From: an uncultured Lachnospiraceae bacterium
Lineage (GTDB): Bacteria > Bacillota > Clostridia > Lachnospirales > Lachnospiraceae
DNA: 60,426 nucleotides
Assembly (NCBI GenBank): GCA_910587715.1
Contig: CAJUMV010000024.1
Coordinates: 1-60,426, forward strand
Reading direction: 5' to 3'
The position numbers and the translations under genes are program-made. A model generated the notes under the pieces. That model did no database searches and had not been told where the DNA came from. It saw nothing but the letters and a program-made list of their open reading frames with translations. Below are positions 52,086 through 60,423 of this stretch, piece after piece. Positions within the stretch are counted from its first letter, which is position 1; the number at the start of each line of letters is the position of its first letter.

Positions 52086-54104
52086 TTACATCCATTCCTT
52101 TAAAACATCCTGATCCCGCATCACTTTCTCGACCACCGTGCCCTTCACCAGTTTGAGCAGCAGTTTCTTCATCGGATTGAGCGGTCCCAGATTGATCTCA
52201 AGCGGGGACTTGCCGTCCATCAGCTTCACGGTGCTGGAAAGAAGCTCTCTGATATCGTAAACGCTGCCCCACACTTCCGGCACGCCTCTGTCCACGCCGA
52301 GCAGTCCGTAAACGGCTTCCATAGCGGTTCTGACGGAATACTCGGTGGTGAACACGGTGTCTCTCGGGGTCTGAGCAAACTGACCGAGGAATGCAAAATT
52401 CACGCAGCCGTCGGGAATCACATCGGGTCTGTCGCCCGCTGTTCTCGGCATGAAAAATGCGGTGATGTAAGGCATCATGGTCGGTACGCACACTGCACTC
52501 TTCTCGGCAAGCTCGTCGATCTCTTCCACGGGCACACCCAGATGGTAGAGCCACTCCTGCGTGATCTCCTTACCGGTACAATCCTTCATGGGTTTCTTCA
52601 CATAATCGCCTTCCACATCCGTGAACAGACCGTACACCCAGACGCAGACTTTCTTCTTATCCTGCTCTTTAAACTGTCCCTGTCTGTTGATGGTCCAGCT
52701 TAAGAGCCATGAGGAATCCTGGCAGCTCACGATGCCGCCGGTCACCACCTTGCCGCTTCTCGGGTCGCGCTTGCAGATCGCTTCAATATAGGGAAGGATC
52801 TTGTCGTCCAGCGTGGTGACGGTAGCGGACTCCCAGTTTGTTTTCGCCACATCGGAGCAGAACTTCTCAGGACGTCCGAAGGAAGGATCCTGCTTCGCAA
52901 TATTTTTCCAGAGGCTCCAGCAGCCGCTTGTGCGCACCTCTGCATCCCCGTTGGGCGCATGGTTCTGGTCGCCGTAGATGGTTCCCTCGGTGCAGCTTCC
53001 GTTGGTCACGAATACAAGGTCGTTCTCGGTTAACATAATACCTTTCTCCACACCCTTCACCTTGCACTCGATCGCCTTTGCTATCTTTTTATCTCCCTCA
53101 AACCCGAAGATGACGTTGGTCACTTCGGTGTTGAACTGGAAGTCAACCCCCGCTGCCTCCAGATACTTCTGCATGGGCAGAATCAAGGATTCATACTGGT
53201 TATATTTCGTAAATTTCAACGCGCTGAAATCCGGCAGTCCCGCGATATGATGGATAAACCGCTGGAAGTACAGCTTCATCTCCAACGCGCTGTGCCAATT
53301 CTCGAAAGCAAACATGGTGCGCCAGTACAGCCAGAACGTGGAATCAAACACTTCCTCGTCGAACACGTCCTCGATGGTCTTGTCGTAGAGGTCCTCGTCC
53401 TTCGTCATAAAGAGCTTCATAATCTCCATGCAGCCCTTCTGGCTCAGATCGAATTTGCCGTCCGTGTGGGCGTCCTGCCCTCTGTTTACGGTGGCGCGGC
53501 AGAGGGAGTAGTTCGGGTCCTCCTTATTCAGCCAGTAGTATTCGTCCAGCACCGACACGCCCGGCGTCTCGATGGAAGGAATGCTGCGGAACAGATCCCA
53601 CAGGCACTCAAAATGGTTCTCCATCTCTCTGCCGCCGCGCATCACATAACCTCTGTTCGGGTCGTTGATGCCGTCGCAGGCGCCGCCCGCAATGTCCATG
53701 GACTCTAAAATATGGATGTGGCTGCCGGGCATCTGTCCATCGCGGACAAGGAAACATGCCGCCGCCAGAGACGCGAGACCGCTGCCTACGATGTAAGCAT
53801 TTTTCTCATCGACCCCCTCGGGCTTTCTCGGCTTCGCGAACGCCTCGTAGTTGCCGTTGCTGTAATAAATGCCCTTGCTGTTTTTATCGTACCGTCCAAG
53901 CTCGGTGTTGCGGTAGTCTAACTCCGTGTATTTCCGCCTGCTCTTTGCCGTCGCCTTTTCCTCGTCACATGCGCCGTCAGCCGTCTCTCCCGACTCCAAT
54001 CCCACATGCGCCTTTTTCTGTAAGTTTTTTGCCGCCAACGCCGCGCCCGCTCCTGCTGCCGCAACAGCCGCCACGCCAAGTCCGATACTTTTTTTGTTTG
54101 CCAT
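52086..54104 (-). CDS. ohyA: Oleate hydratase (myosin-cross-reactive antigen family)
   Basis: A 672-residue FAD enzyme that adds water to the double bond of oleate and related unsaturated fatty acids, thought to detoxify them. The FAD-binding fold appears as AYIVGSGLASLAAACFLVRD, and the family core as GGREMENHFECLWDLFRSIP, FENWHSALEMKLYFQRFIHH and SWLLSWTINRQGQF, with GQFAQTPRDTVFTTEYSVR near the end. An added N-terminal stretch of about 80 residues starts with a small hydrophobic segment (GLGVAAVAAAGAGAALA) that may anchor it to the membrane. It follows a TetR gene; its promoter region carries the repeats at 54279-54320. Confidence 0.95.
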   Translation of the reverse strand: MANKKSIGLGVAAVAAAGAGAALAAKNLQKKAHVGLESGETADGACDEEKATAKSRRKYTELDYRNTELGRYDKNSKGIYYSNGNYEAFAKPRKPEGVDEKNAYIVGSGLASLAAACFLVRDGQMPGSHIHILESMDIAGGACDGINDPNRGYVMRGGREMENHFECLWDLFRSIPSIETPGVSVLDEYYWLNKEDPNYSLCRATVNRGQDAHTDGKFDLSQKGCMEIMKLFMTKDEDLYDKTIEDVFDEEVFDSTFWLYWRTMFAFENWHSALEMKLYFQRFIHHIAGLPDFSALKFTKYNQYESLILPMQKYLEAAGVDFQFNTEVTNVIFGFEGDKKIAKAIECKVKGVEKGIMLTENDLVFVTNGSCTEGTIYGDQNHAPNGDAEVRTSGCWSLWKNIAKQDPSFGRPEKFCSDVAKTNWESATVTTLDDKILPYIEAICKRDPRSGKVVTGGIVSCQDSSWLLSWTINRQGQFKEQDKKKVCVWVYGLFTDVEGDYVKKPMKDCTGKEITQEWLYHLGVPVEEIDELAEKSAVCVPTMMPYITAFFMPRTAGDRPDVIPDGCVNFAFLGQFAQTPRDTVFTTEYSVRTAMEAVYGLLGVDRGVPEVWGSVYDIRELLSSTVKLMDGKSPLEINLGPLNPMKKLLLKLVKGTVVEKVMRDQDVLKEWM

Positions 54105-54278
54105 ATATGTTCCACCTTTCCTGTTTCCGGCGGTTTTCCATCCGCCGCTGTTTTCTTTTTGATTACTAAAGCTATCATACCCACTCTTCCCGTTTTTACC
54201 AATTTACAAAAAAGGCGAAATGATAAAAAACTTATCATTCCGCCCTACGTGTTTAGAAAAACAGTGTCTGCGCATATG

Positions 54279-54320
54279 TTATGTAAACCAATTACATCTC
54301 ATCCTATATTTTATGTAAAC
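54279..54320. promoter_or_regulatory. Candidate TetR operator region before ohyA
   Basis: TTATGTAAAC occurs at 54279-54288 and 54311-54320, 32 nt apart (about three helix turns). The first copy is part of a dyad ATGTAA-N5-TTACAT (54281-54297). The region is the ohyA promoter region downstream of the tetR-type gene. Confidence 0.5.
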
Positions 54321-54323
54321 TAT

Positions 54324-54899
54324 TCATCCGCCGTTATCCGCCTTCTCGAAATTTTCAATGGAACGGGCAATATTTCCGTGCAGCATAACGCCCATGTTTT
54401 CTACGATTTCTTCATAATCTTCCTTCATACCGTGACCGACCCAATCGAGCATAATTCCCACAAATCCATACTTATAAAAGTCAGCGATAAAATCTTTGTG
54501 CGCCGCCGAAAGCTCCACACCCCGGCACCTGTCATCAACCACTTCCTTGAGCATTTCGTAGGTAAGCTTGTAGAGATATCCTTCCACCTTTTCCCTGCCG
54601 ATGCTGCGGTACACATTCAAAACAAACGTCTTGTTTTCCAGAACTGCCTCAAAAATCTGGCTCATGCCCTCCTGCCATGTCTCATAAGTCTTTTTTCCCT
54701 GCAAGACTTTCTTCCCATCCTCCACGCAGACCCACTCCACCAGATCGTAAATATCTTTGAAATGATAGTAAAACGCCATTCTGCTGATGCCGCAGTCTGT
54801 CGTGAGATCGTTGATCGTTATCTTCTCCAGCCGCTTTGTCAAAACGAGTTTTTTCAGGGATTCCCCCAGCGCAGCTTTCGTCGTGTTGGTGCTTGGCAT
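54324..54899 (-). CDS. TetR/AcrR family regulator (DhaS type)
   Basis: A 191-residue repressor-type protein. The N-terminal helix-turn-helix reads KITINDLTTDCGISRMAFYYHF, with KDIYDLVEW following, and the C-terminal domain resembles the TetR_C_8/DhaS group. The start ATG 54897-54899 follows GGAGGAAA; an upstream in-frame start lacks a site. It probably controls oleate hydratase just downstream, responding to a fatty acid or related compound. Confidence 0.9.
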   Translation of the reverse strand: MPSTNTTKAALGESLKKLVLTKRLEKITINDLTTDCGISRMAFYYHFKDIYDLVEWVCVEDGKKVLQGKKTYETWQEGMSQIFEAVLENKTFVLNVYRSIGREKVEGYLYKLTYEMLKEVVDDRCRGVELSAAHKDFIADFYKYGFVGIMLDWVGHGMKEDYEEIVENMGVMLHGNIARSIENFEKADNGG

Positions 54900-54983
54900 G
54901 ATTTCCTCCTTGCCCTTCTCATCCACAAATTTCCTGATACAACAAGTATACCATCCCAGGCAGTTTATTTCTGTTAAAAATTT

Positions 54984-55310
54984 CTAAACTCTCTTCGCCT
55001 TCTTTTTCGGCTCCGGCAGTTCCTTGTACATCTCCTGTAAAAGTTCCGCCATCAACGCCTCATTCTCCACATCCTCCACAATCACCATCTGCGTCTTGGA
55101 ACCCTCGTAAGGGTAATCCCTGTCCGCATCCGGCAGCAGACGAAGAACCGATTCCGTCGGTTTTAAAAACAGACAGTTATCGCAGATATCGCCAATCAGC
55201 TTTCCCTGAAAGTAGACGCAGTACTCCCCCATCATCTTTCTGGTGGTCACGTCACCCACCCGCTGCAGATTGCTTACCACATAATCATGAAATTCTTTTG
55301 TCGTCGCCAT
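54984..55310 (-). CDS. TfoX N-terminal-domain protein
   Basis: A 108-residue protein consisting only of the TfoX/Sxy N-terminal domain: VTTRKMMGEYCVYFQGKLIG, then CDNCLFLKPTES. In Gram-negatives full-length TfoX governs competence; stand-alone N-domains in Clostridia have no known role. A Lys-rich tail (KKKAKR) ends the chain. The GGAGGG site precedes the ATG. Confidence 0.85.
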   Translation of the reverse strand: MATTKEFHDYVVSNLQRVGDVTTRKMMGEYCVYFQGKLIGDICDNCLFLKPTESVLRLLPDADRDYPYEGSKTQMVIVEDVENEALMAELLQEMYKELPEPKKKAKRV

Positions 55311-55343
55311 CTTTTCTTCCCTCCTTCATTTTGTTTACAAGTT

Positions 55344-56336
55344 TTACCGTTCGCCACTTTCTTCTCCATCCCAGTATTTCAAGATCTGCTCTTTTGTCAG
55401 CGAATCGACAAACTCCTTCTTCAACTGCAAAAAATACGACAGATCCGTCATAATTCCATAAAGCACCGCCCGGTCCTCAAACTCCTGCCTTGTGACCGGC
55501 AGTTCAGAATCCTGCATCCGTCTAAGCGCCTCCTCCCGTCTCGCAAGCAGGTCTCTTGCATTGTTGGATTCCCCAAACGTCACGGCGGTTTCCCGAAGCA
55601 GTTCCGCCACCTGTCCGGTCTGCGGCAGAACGGTTCGCATACTCATAATCTTCTTATAAATATCCCGCAGGACGACCGTCTGCTGCTCCCGCATATTCAT
55701 ATAGTCAATAAAATATTTCGATTCCTGAAAAAACGTATTGTTCATATAGGCAAAAGCCTGTTTTTTCCCGGCGTTGATATCCGCCTGCAGCTTGTCAAAA
55801 CAGCTTCCCGTATAATCCGACCTGTCCTCTTTCCCGATATATTCCGACATCCGCAGAAGCACCGCCCGCAAATCCTCCTCCAGCCGATACTGCGTCATAC
55901 GAATCTCTTTTCCCTTTCCCGGCATATACAGATTTAGGATCGTTCCGATGCCCGCCCCAATCAGCAGGAGTAACGCTTCATTTCCAATCTGCGCGGGCGT
56001 CATATTCTGTTCCAGCATATAATGCGTGGCAAGTACCGTATTGGTGGAGACCGCACTTCCCAGACGGAGTGGACCACAGCAGGCGATAAAAAGGAACAGG
56101 AAAGCGCCGTAAGAAAATACGTGATATCCGAAAAATCGAAACACCACATAGGAAAGAACCGTCGCCACCAGAAAGGCGCCGATTCTTTTTGCGGAAATAG
56201 CAATCGTCTCCCGGCTGGTGTCCTGTATCGTCAGAAGGGTTATAATGCCCGCCGACGTACTGTAGCTCAGTCCCATCATATCAGCAAGGAAAATAGAAAT
56301 CACGCTTCCGACGGCGATCTTAACCAGTTTTAACAT
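55344..56336 (-). CDS. Aromatic acid exporter family (ArAE_1) membrane protein
   Basis: A 330-residue protein with an N-terminal membrane domain of four to five helices (residues 5-140; GSVISIFLADMMGLSYSTSA and GAFLVATVLSYVVFRFFGYH) and a long helical cytosolic C-terminal domain (150-330). This is the layout of ArAE_1/YqjA-like proteins related to FUSC transporters. The exported compound is unknown. The start follows GGGGAGGAAG. Confidence 0.88.
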   Translation of the reverse strand: MLKLVKIAVGSVISIFLADMMGLSYSTSAGIITLLTIQDTSRETIAISAKRIGAFLVATVLSYVVFRFFGYHVFSYGAFLFLFIACCGPLRLGSAVSTNTVLATHYMLEQNMTPAQIGNEALLLLIGAGIGTILNLYMPGKGKEIRMTQYRLEEDLRAVLLRMSEYIGKEDRSDYTGSCFDKLQADINAGKKQAFAYMNNTFFQESKYFIDYMNMREQQTVVLRDIYKKIMSMRTVLPQTGQVAELLRETAVTFGESNNARDLLARREEALRRMQDSELPVTRQEFEDRAVLYGIMTDLSYFLQLKKEFVDSLTKEQILKYWDGEESGER

Positions 56337-56387
56337 AGAATATGCCTCTTCCTCCCCGTGCGCTGCCCTCAGACAGACATTCCTGTT

Positions 56388-57584
56388 TTACGCCGACGGG
56401 ATATATCTGTTATAAATTTCCACATGGTCATAAATGCACCGCCAGTTACTTGTAGAACCCGCCGTCACGCAGATATACGGCGTTTTCTCCGCGGACATTT
56501 CATAGCTCACGGCACAGTTTTTGGACTGGACGATATATCCCGTTTTGGCGCAGAGCACTTCGCCGCCCGTATCCTTGTCCTCAATCTTTCGCAGAAACCA
56601 GTTGGAAATCTCAATGCCTTCCGGGTGTTCCACCGTGGGCTTCGTGGTGTAAATGTGCTTCGACATCACTTCCCTGCACAGGTCGTTTTGCAGCGCCGCC
56701 TTCATAATGACTGCCATATCGTAGACCGTGCTGTAATGCGCCCCGTCATAAATCCCGACGCAGTTGGTAAAATGCGTGCTGTCCGCTATGCCGAGTTCCT
56801 TCAGTTTCTCGTTCATCAGCTCCACAAAAGCCTCATGGGAACCTGCCGCATAGACGGCAAGCCCCAGCGCGGCGTCACCGCCGGACTGCATCGCCGTCCC
56901 GTAAAACAAATCCCGCACTGGCACCTTTTCCTCGTCCAGAAAGCCCACGGAACTGCAGTCGTTCACATAGGCATAATCCGTAATCTCCCGCGTCATCTCA
57001 AAGGTATCATCAAGCTTCTCTTCCGGAATCTGTTCCGCCGCCACCAATACCGTCAGAACCTTCGTCATGGAGGCGGGTATGATTCTATCTCTGGCGCCCT
57101 TCGACGCGATCACCTTGTCTGTGCTCTCATCCACCAGAATCGCATTCGGGCTGATTACGTCCGCGCTGTCAATGTAAACGGTGTCCTCCGTCTCCGCAAA
57201 ACAATAAACGGTAGGTTTCTCCTCTGTCTCCGCGTCCTCCTCCCCTTCCGTTTCCTCTTCTCCTGTCCCCTTTTCGGCTGCCTGTTCCCTTATTTTTTCT
57301 ATTTCCAGCCCGTCCGGCTGCTCTATGGCTTCCACCGCCTGATCCTGCGCGCTTTCTTCATCCGTCATCCTGCCGTGTTTTACGGTTGCGGCAATCAAAA
57401 CCGTTATCACACCGACTATGACCAAAAACAGAATGCGCTGCATCATCTGCCGTCTTCTCATGCGCTGCTGTCTCTCGCGCCGCATACGCTGCCTTCTCTC
57501 GTAGCGGAGACGGTACTCCCGTTCTTCCCTGTCTTCTTCTAAAGTCAAATCTTCCTGACTCTCGTCAAAATAGGATCCTGTCAT
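56388..57584 (-). CDS. D-alanyl-D-alanine carboxypeptidase, S11 family
   Basis: A 398-residue cell-wall enzyme that removes the terminal D-Ala of peptidoglycan stem peptides. A very basic N-terminal cytosolic tail (RRQRMRRERQQRMRRRQ) is followed by one membrane helix and an acidic linker of about 70 residues, so the enzyme faces outwards. Active-site motifs are SMTK, SGG (in the place of SxN) and KTG (AKTGYI). Unlike DacA it has no cleavable signal and no C-terminal amphipathic helix. The start ATG 57584 follows GGAGG; it lies about 20 nt from the AlbA_2 gene end. Confidence 0.9.
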   Translation of the reverse strand: MTGSYFDESQEDLTLEEDREEREYRLRYERRQRMRRERQQRMRRRQMMQRILFLVIVGVITVLIAATVKHGRMTDEESAQDQAVEAIEQPDGLEIEKIREQAAEKGTGEEETEGEEDAETEEKPTVYCFAETEDTVYIDSADVISPNAILVDESTDKVIASKGARDRIIPASMTKVLTVLVAAEQIPEEKLDDTFEMTREITDYAYVNDCSSVGFLDEEKVPVRDLFYGTAMQSGGDAALGLAVYAAGSHEAFVELMNEKLKELGIADSTHFTNCVGIYDGAHYSTVYDMAVIMKAALQNDLCREVMSKHIYTTKPTVEHPEGIEISNWFLRKIEDKDTGGEVLCAKTGYIVQSKNCAVSYEMSAEKTPYICVTAGSTSNWRCIYDHVEIYNRYIPSA

Positions 57585-57606
57585 TGTTCCTCCAAATTTC
57601 GCCCGC

Positions 57607-58977
57607 TTATTCAAGCACTTTCCAATAACCGGTTTTTTTAGAGCCAATTCTTTCTACATATCCATTCTCTTTCAGGAATGTAAGATTATTTTCTACCGCC
57701 GTTCCACTAATCCCCAGTATTTGATGCAATTCACTGGTAGTAATATTAGGATTATCTCTCATTTCCATTATAATTCTTTGTCTTCTTGCATTTAATCCTT
57801 TTTTATCCCCAACTTTATCCCCAACCTTTTTAATCTTCTGAAGCGGGATTGTTACAACGATTGAATTTTCTCTAAAAGTAAATGCTTCCTTTCCGTAAGT
57901 TTCAATAATCTTAGGCACTCCTCGACCAGATTTCTCACTGATATGCAACTGCAAAAAGATTTCTGATAGCTTTTCATTTACCGGAACTGATTCTCCCAAG
58001 AAAAATCCTTCCATAGTCTGTGCTGGTGCTAACGTTCCTCTTGATAAGATTTCTATCCTATCTGAAAACACTGAAATCATTGGTTCGTTTCCACTAATCC
58101 AAAGATTATGCAGAATAGCATTTATAATTGCTTCTCTAAAAGCTTTATTATCAAACAACGGTATTTCCGGACGTTCCACTACACGCTCACTCTCATCTGT
58201 CTGAATCAAATTTAATACATCTGCATATCTTAAAACCTCATCCAGAGTATAGAGCAAACAATTATTACCAAACTCTCTTACCGAGAATAGATTAGAACCT
58301 TTTGTCTCCCCTTCAAAAATAGATACTCTTAATGGGAAATGTGAATTATCCGAAAGCAACTGTGCCAGCAGATTATACTCCCCATCTTTATTTCTTAATC
58401 CAAGATTTTTCTCAAAGGTTCTTTTATTTAGTACAATTCCTTTTGAACCATAGTACCCAAACAATTTGGAAAATGTCAGTTCCTGATATTTTGCCGGTAG
58501 TGTCTCAATCGTCTCCACTCTTCCATCCAAAATTTTAAATAACTGAATTTCCCTTTTGGGATAATCTTTCAAATTTGCTTTAGAAGACCCAATACGGATA
58601 TATCGTTTTTCATTAAAAGCCGTTGGTATCTCCTCAGCAGCAGGAATCACCAGAACAACAACTCTTTTACCATCAATGATTCCTTCCTTAAACGAAAAGT
58701 TGATACTTGGTGACAAATTTCTCGCCAAGAAATTTTGATACGGTTCTTTATTATGATCACAATACTGATTAAATGTCGTACCCACAATCTCATGGGTTTC
58801 ATCATTTACACCCCATATAAAGTATGCTTGTGATTTATAATGAAATGCCGCTGCATTTGACAATGCTGATATATATTCACCCAGCACTTCTGGCTGAAAC
58901 CAATTTTCTTTAAATTCAAACCATTCCTGTTCATCGTCATATGCACATAAGTCTAAAACTAATTTTTCAATATTCAT
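57607..58977 (-). CDS. AlbA_2 / ATPase / winged-helix putative regulator
   Basis: A 456-residue protein, more AT-rich than its neighbours. Residues 10-140 form an AlbA_2 (Schlafen-like) domain (EWFEFKENWF, YFIWGVNDE, KRYIRIGSS). The middle carries a HATPase_c_4-type fold (AFREAIINAILHNLW, EILSRGTLAP, SGRGVPKIIETYG). The last 65 residues form a winged helix (ITTSELHQILGISGTAVENN). Between the ATPase and winged helix lies VGDKVGDK, a 12-nt tandem repeat at DNA level. The family (COG2865-like) is thought to regulate transcription; the array of half-sites upstream suggests it controls itself. Confidence 0.85.
   Translation of the reverse strand: MNIEKLVLDLCAYDDEQEWFEFKENWFQPEVLGEYISALSNAAAFHYKSQAYFIWGVNDETHEIVGTTFNQYCDHNKEPYQNFLARNLSPSINFSFKEGIIDGKRVVVLVIPAAEEIPTAFNEKRYIRIGSSKANLKDYPKREIQLFKILDGRVETIETLPAKYQELTFSKLFGYYGSKGIVLNKRTFEKNLGLRNKDGEYNLLAQLLSDNSHFPLRVSIFEGETKGSNLFSVREFGNNCLLYTLDEVLRYADVLNLIQTDESERVVERPEIPLFDNKAFREAIINAILHNLWISGNEPMISVFSDRIEILSRGTLAPAQTMEGFFLGESVPVNEKLSEIFLQLHISEKSGRGVPKIIETYGKEAFTFRENSIVVTIPLQKIKKVGDKVGDKKGLNARRQRIIMEMRDNPNITTSELHQILGISGTAVENNLTFLKENGYVERIGSKKTGYWKVLE
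57802..57825. repeat. In-gene 12-nt tandem duplication
   Basis: Two exact copies of TTTATCCCCAAC (57802-57813 and 57814-57825), coding for VGDK twice. The unit closely resembles the operator half-sites upstream of the same gene. Confidence 0.8.
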
Positions 58978-58991
58978 AAATCATCATCCTT

Positions 58992-59048
58992 TTCCCAACT
59001 TTTATTCCCAACTAAAACATTATAGCGCATTGGGAATTAAGTTGGGAA
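58992..59048. promoter_or_regulatory. Four half-site operator array around the AlbA_2 gene promoter
   Basis: TTCCCAAC occurs at 58992-58999 and 59005-59012; the reverse form lies at 59029-59036 (TTCCCAAT) and 59041-59048. The two pairs are mirror images and flank the -10 box TATAAT (minus strand, 59023-59018). No good -35 is seen. Confidence 0.75.
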
Positions 59049-59121
59049 TATTTTATGCATTTCTCGAAAAATTATTTTTACCCTGCTCCTTAATCCTGTA
59101 GTAATCATCCATCCTCAGGCT

Positions 59122-60357
59122 CTATTTTACCTGAGTATCTGGTTTTGATTTTCGGTTACTTAATGAACACACAATCTCAATATTCCCTGTAAAAGGAAAC
59201 ATATCCACCGGCGTGATCTCCTGCACCCGGTAGCCGCTCTTCCCCGTCAGATACTTTAAATCCCTCGCCAGCGTCTCCGGTTCACAGGAAATATAGACCA
59301 CCCGCTTCGGACGGATACAAATCAGCGCGTCGAGAAACTCCTCTGTACTGCCGCTTCTGGGTGGATCCATGAATACCACGTCCACCTTCTCCCCGGCATC
59401 CGCCATCTGCGTCAGGAAACGACCCGCGTCGTTCTGGTAAAAGTCTGCGTTTTTAATCCGGTTGATCTTGGCGTTCATAACGGCATCCCGCACCGCATCT
59501 TTATTCAGTTCCACCCCGATGACCTTTCCCGCCTGCCCCGCCACGGCAAGGGCGATAGTGCCGATGCCACAGTAGGCATCCACCACCGTCTCTTTTCCCG
59601 TAAGCTGCGCATACTCCGCTGCCTTCGCGTATAGCGCCTCGGTCTGCACGGAATTGACCTGATAAAAGGACTTCGCGGATATCTTGAACCGCCTGCCGCA
59701 AAGCTCGTCCTCTATAAAACCTTTCCCGTAAATCACCTGCTCCTTCTCCCCAAGCACCATGCTGGTCCTCTTGTTATTCACATTAACGAGAATTGTTGTA
59801 ATCTCCGGATGAAGTTTACATAACTCATTTACAAAATTTTTCTTGGACGATAAAACCGGCGAACCCAGCACAAGCACCACCATAATCTCCCCCGTGATAT
59901 GCCCCACACGGACAAGTACATGGCGAAGCAGCCCATAGCCGCTGTCCTCATCATAAGCCTTTAGCTTAAAGGACTTCGCCAGCTCCCTTACGGACCGAAT
60001 AATCTCCCCCGCCTTCTGATTCTCCAGAAGGCAGCTCTCCACAGGCACCACACGGTGGCTCTTCTCCTGATAAATCCCGGAGATAATTCCCCTGCCCTTC
60101 TGAAAGGCAAAAACCGCATGAACTTTATTGCGGTAATGAGCAGGCGCATCCATGCCAATAATCGGCATCACTTTCCCGTACCCCTTTAAAAGCTGCTCCA
60201 CCTGCCGCTGCTTCTTTTTTAACTGCTCTTTATAAGGCATATCCACGTATTGACAGCCCCCGCATTTTCCGGAAACCGGACAGATACTCCCATTTCGCTT
60301 CTGTCCCGCGCTCTTTTCTTTGCCTGTTTCGCCGCTGTATGTTTTCTTCTTTTCCAT
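59122..60357 (-). CDS. rlmD: 23S rRNA (uracil-5-)-methyltransferase, RlmD/RumA type
   Basis: A 411-residue enzyme that methylates a uridine of 23S rRNA (U1939 in E. coli). The N-terminal iron-sulfur motif is CPVSGKCGGCQYVD with a further Cys (SCLLENQ), followed by the RNA/SAM region SFYQVNSVQTEALY, DAYCGIGTIALA as SAM loop, DPPRSG and the catalytic Cys in VYISCEPETLARDL. It lacks a TRAM domain, which many Clostridial RlmD-like proteins have. The ATG follows AAGGA. Confidence 0.94.
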   Translation of the reverse strand: MEKKKTYSGETGKEKSAGQKRNGSICPVSGKCGGCQYVDMPYKEQLKKKQRQVEQLLKGYGKVMPIIGMDAPAHYRNKVHAVFAFQKGRGIISGIYQEKSHRVVPVESCLLENQKAGEIIRSVRELAKSFKLKAYDEDSGYGLLRHVLVRVGHITGEIMVVLVLGSPVLSSKKNFVNELCKLHPEITTILVNVNNKRTSMVLGEKEQVIYGKGFIEDELCGRRFKISAKSFYQVNSVQTEALYAKAAEYAQLTGKETVVDAYCGIGTIALAVAGQAGKVIGVELNKDAVRDAVMNAKINRIKNADFYQNDAGRFLTQMADAGEKVDVVFMDPPRSGSTEEFLDALICIRPKRVVYISCEPETLARDLKYLTGKSGYRVQEITPVDMFPFTGNIEIVCSLSNRKSKPDTQVK

Positions 60358-60379
60358 CCCCGATTCCTTTCAGTCGCCC

Positions 60380-60423
60380 CCACCCGTAAAACGGGTGGCT
60401 CGGGACGCGGGCTCTAAGCCCGC
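60380..60423. other. Pair of strong hairpins at the window edge, possible IS end
   Basis: Two perfect hairpins stand 8 nt apart: CCACCCGT-AAA-ACGGGTGG (60380-60398) and GCGGGCT-CTA-AGCCCGC (60407-60423). They lie just upstream of rlmD. Such paired hairpins occur at the ends of IS200/IS605 elements and in TnpB-associated guide RNAs, but no transposase gene is inside the window. Confidence 0.4.

Noticed and set aside
56358..57542. 394-codon open frame on the plus strand
   Set aside because: Antisense to the D,D-carboxypeptidase gene; composition is Arg/His-rich and shows no domain.
21317..59823. GTTTACATAA as a DnaA box
   Set aside because: The DnaA box is TTATCCACA-like; the decamer does not fit, and the copies are scattered rather than clustered near an origin.
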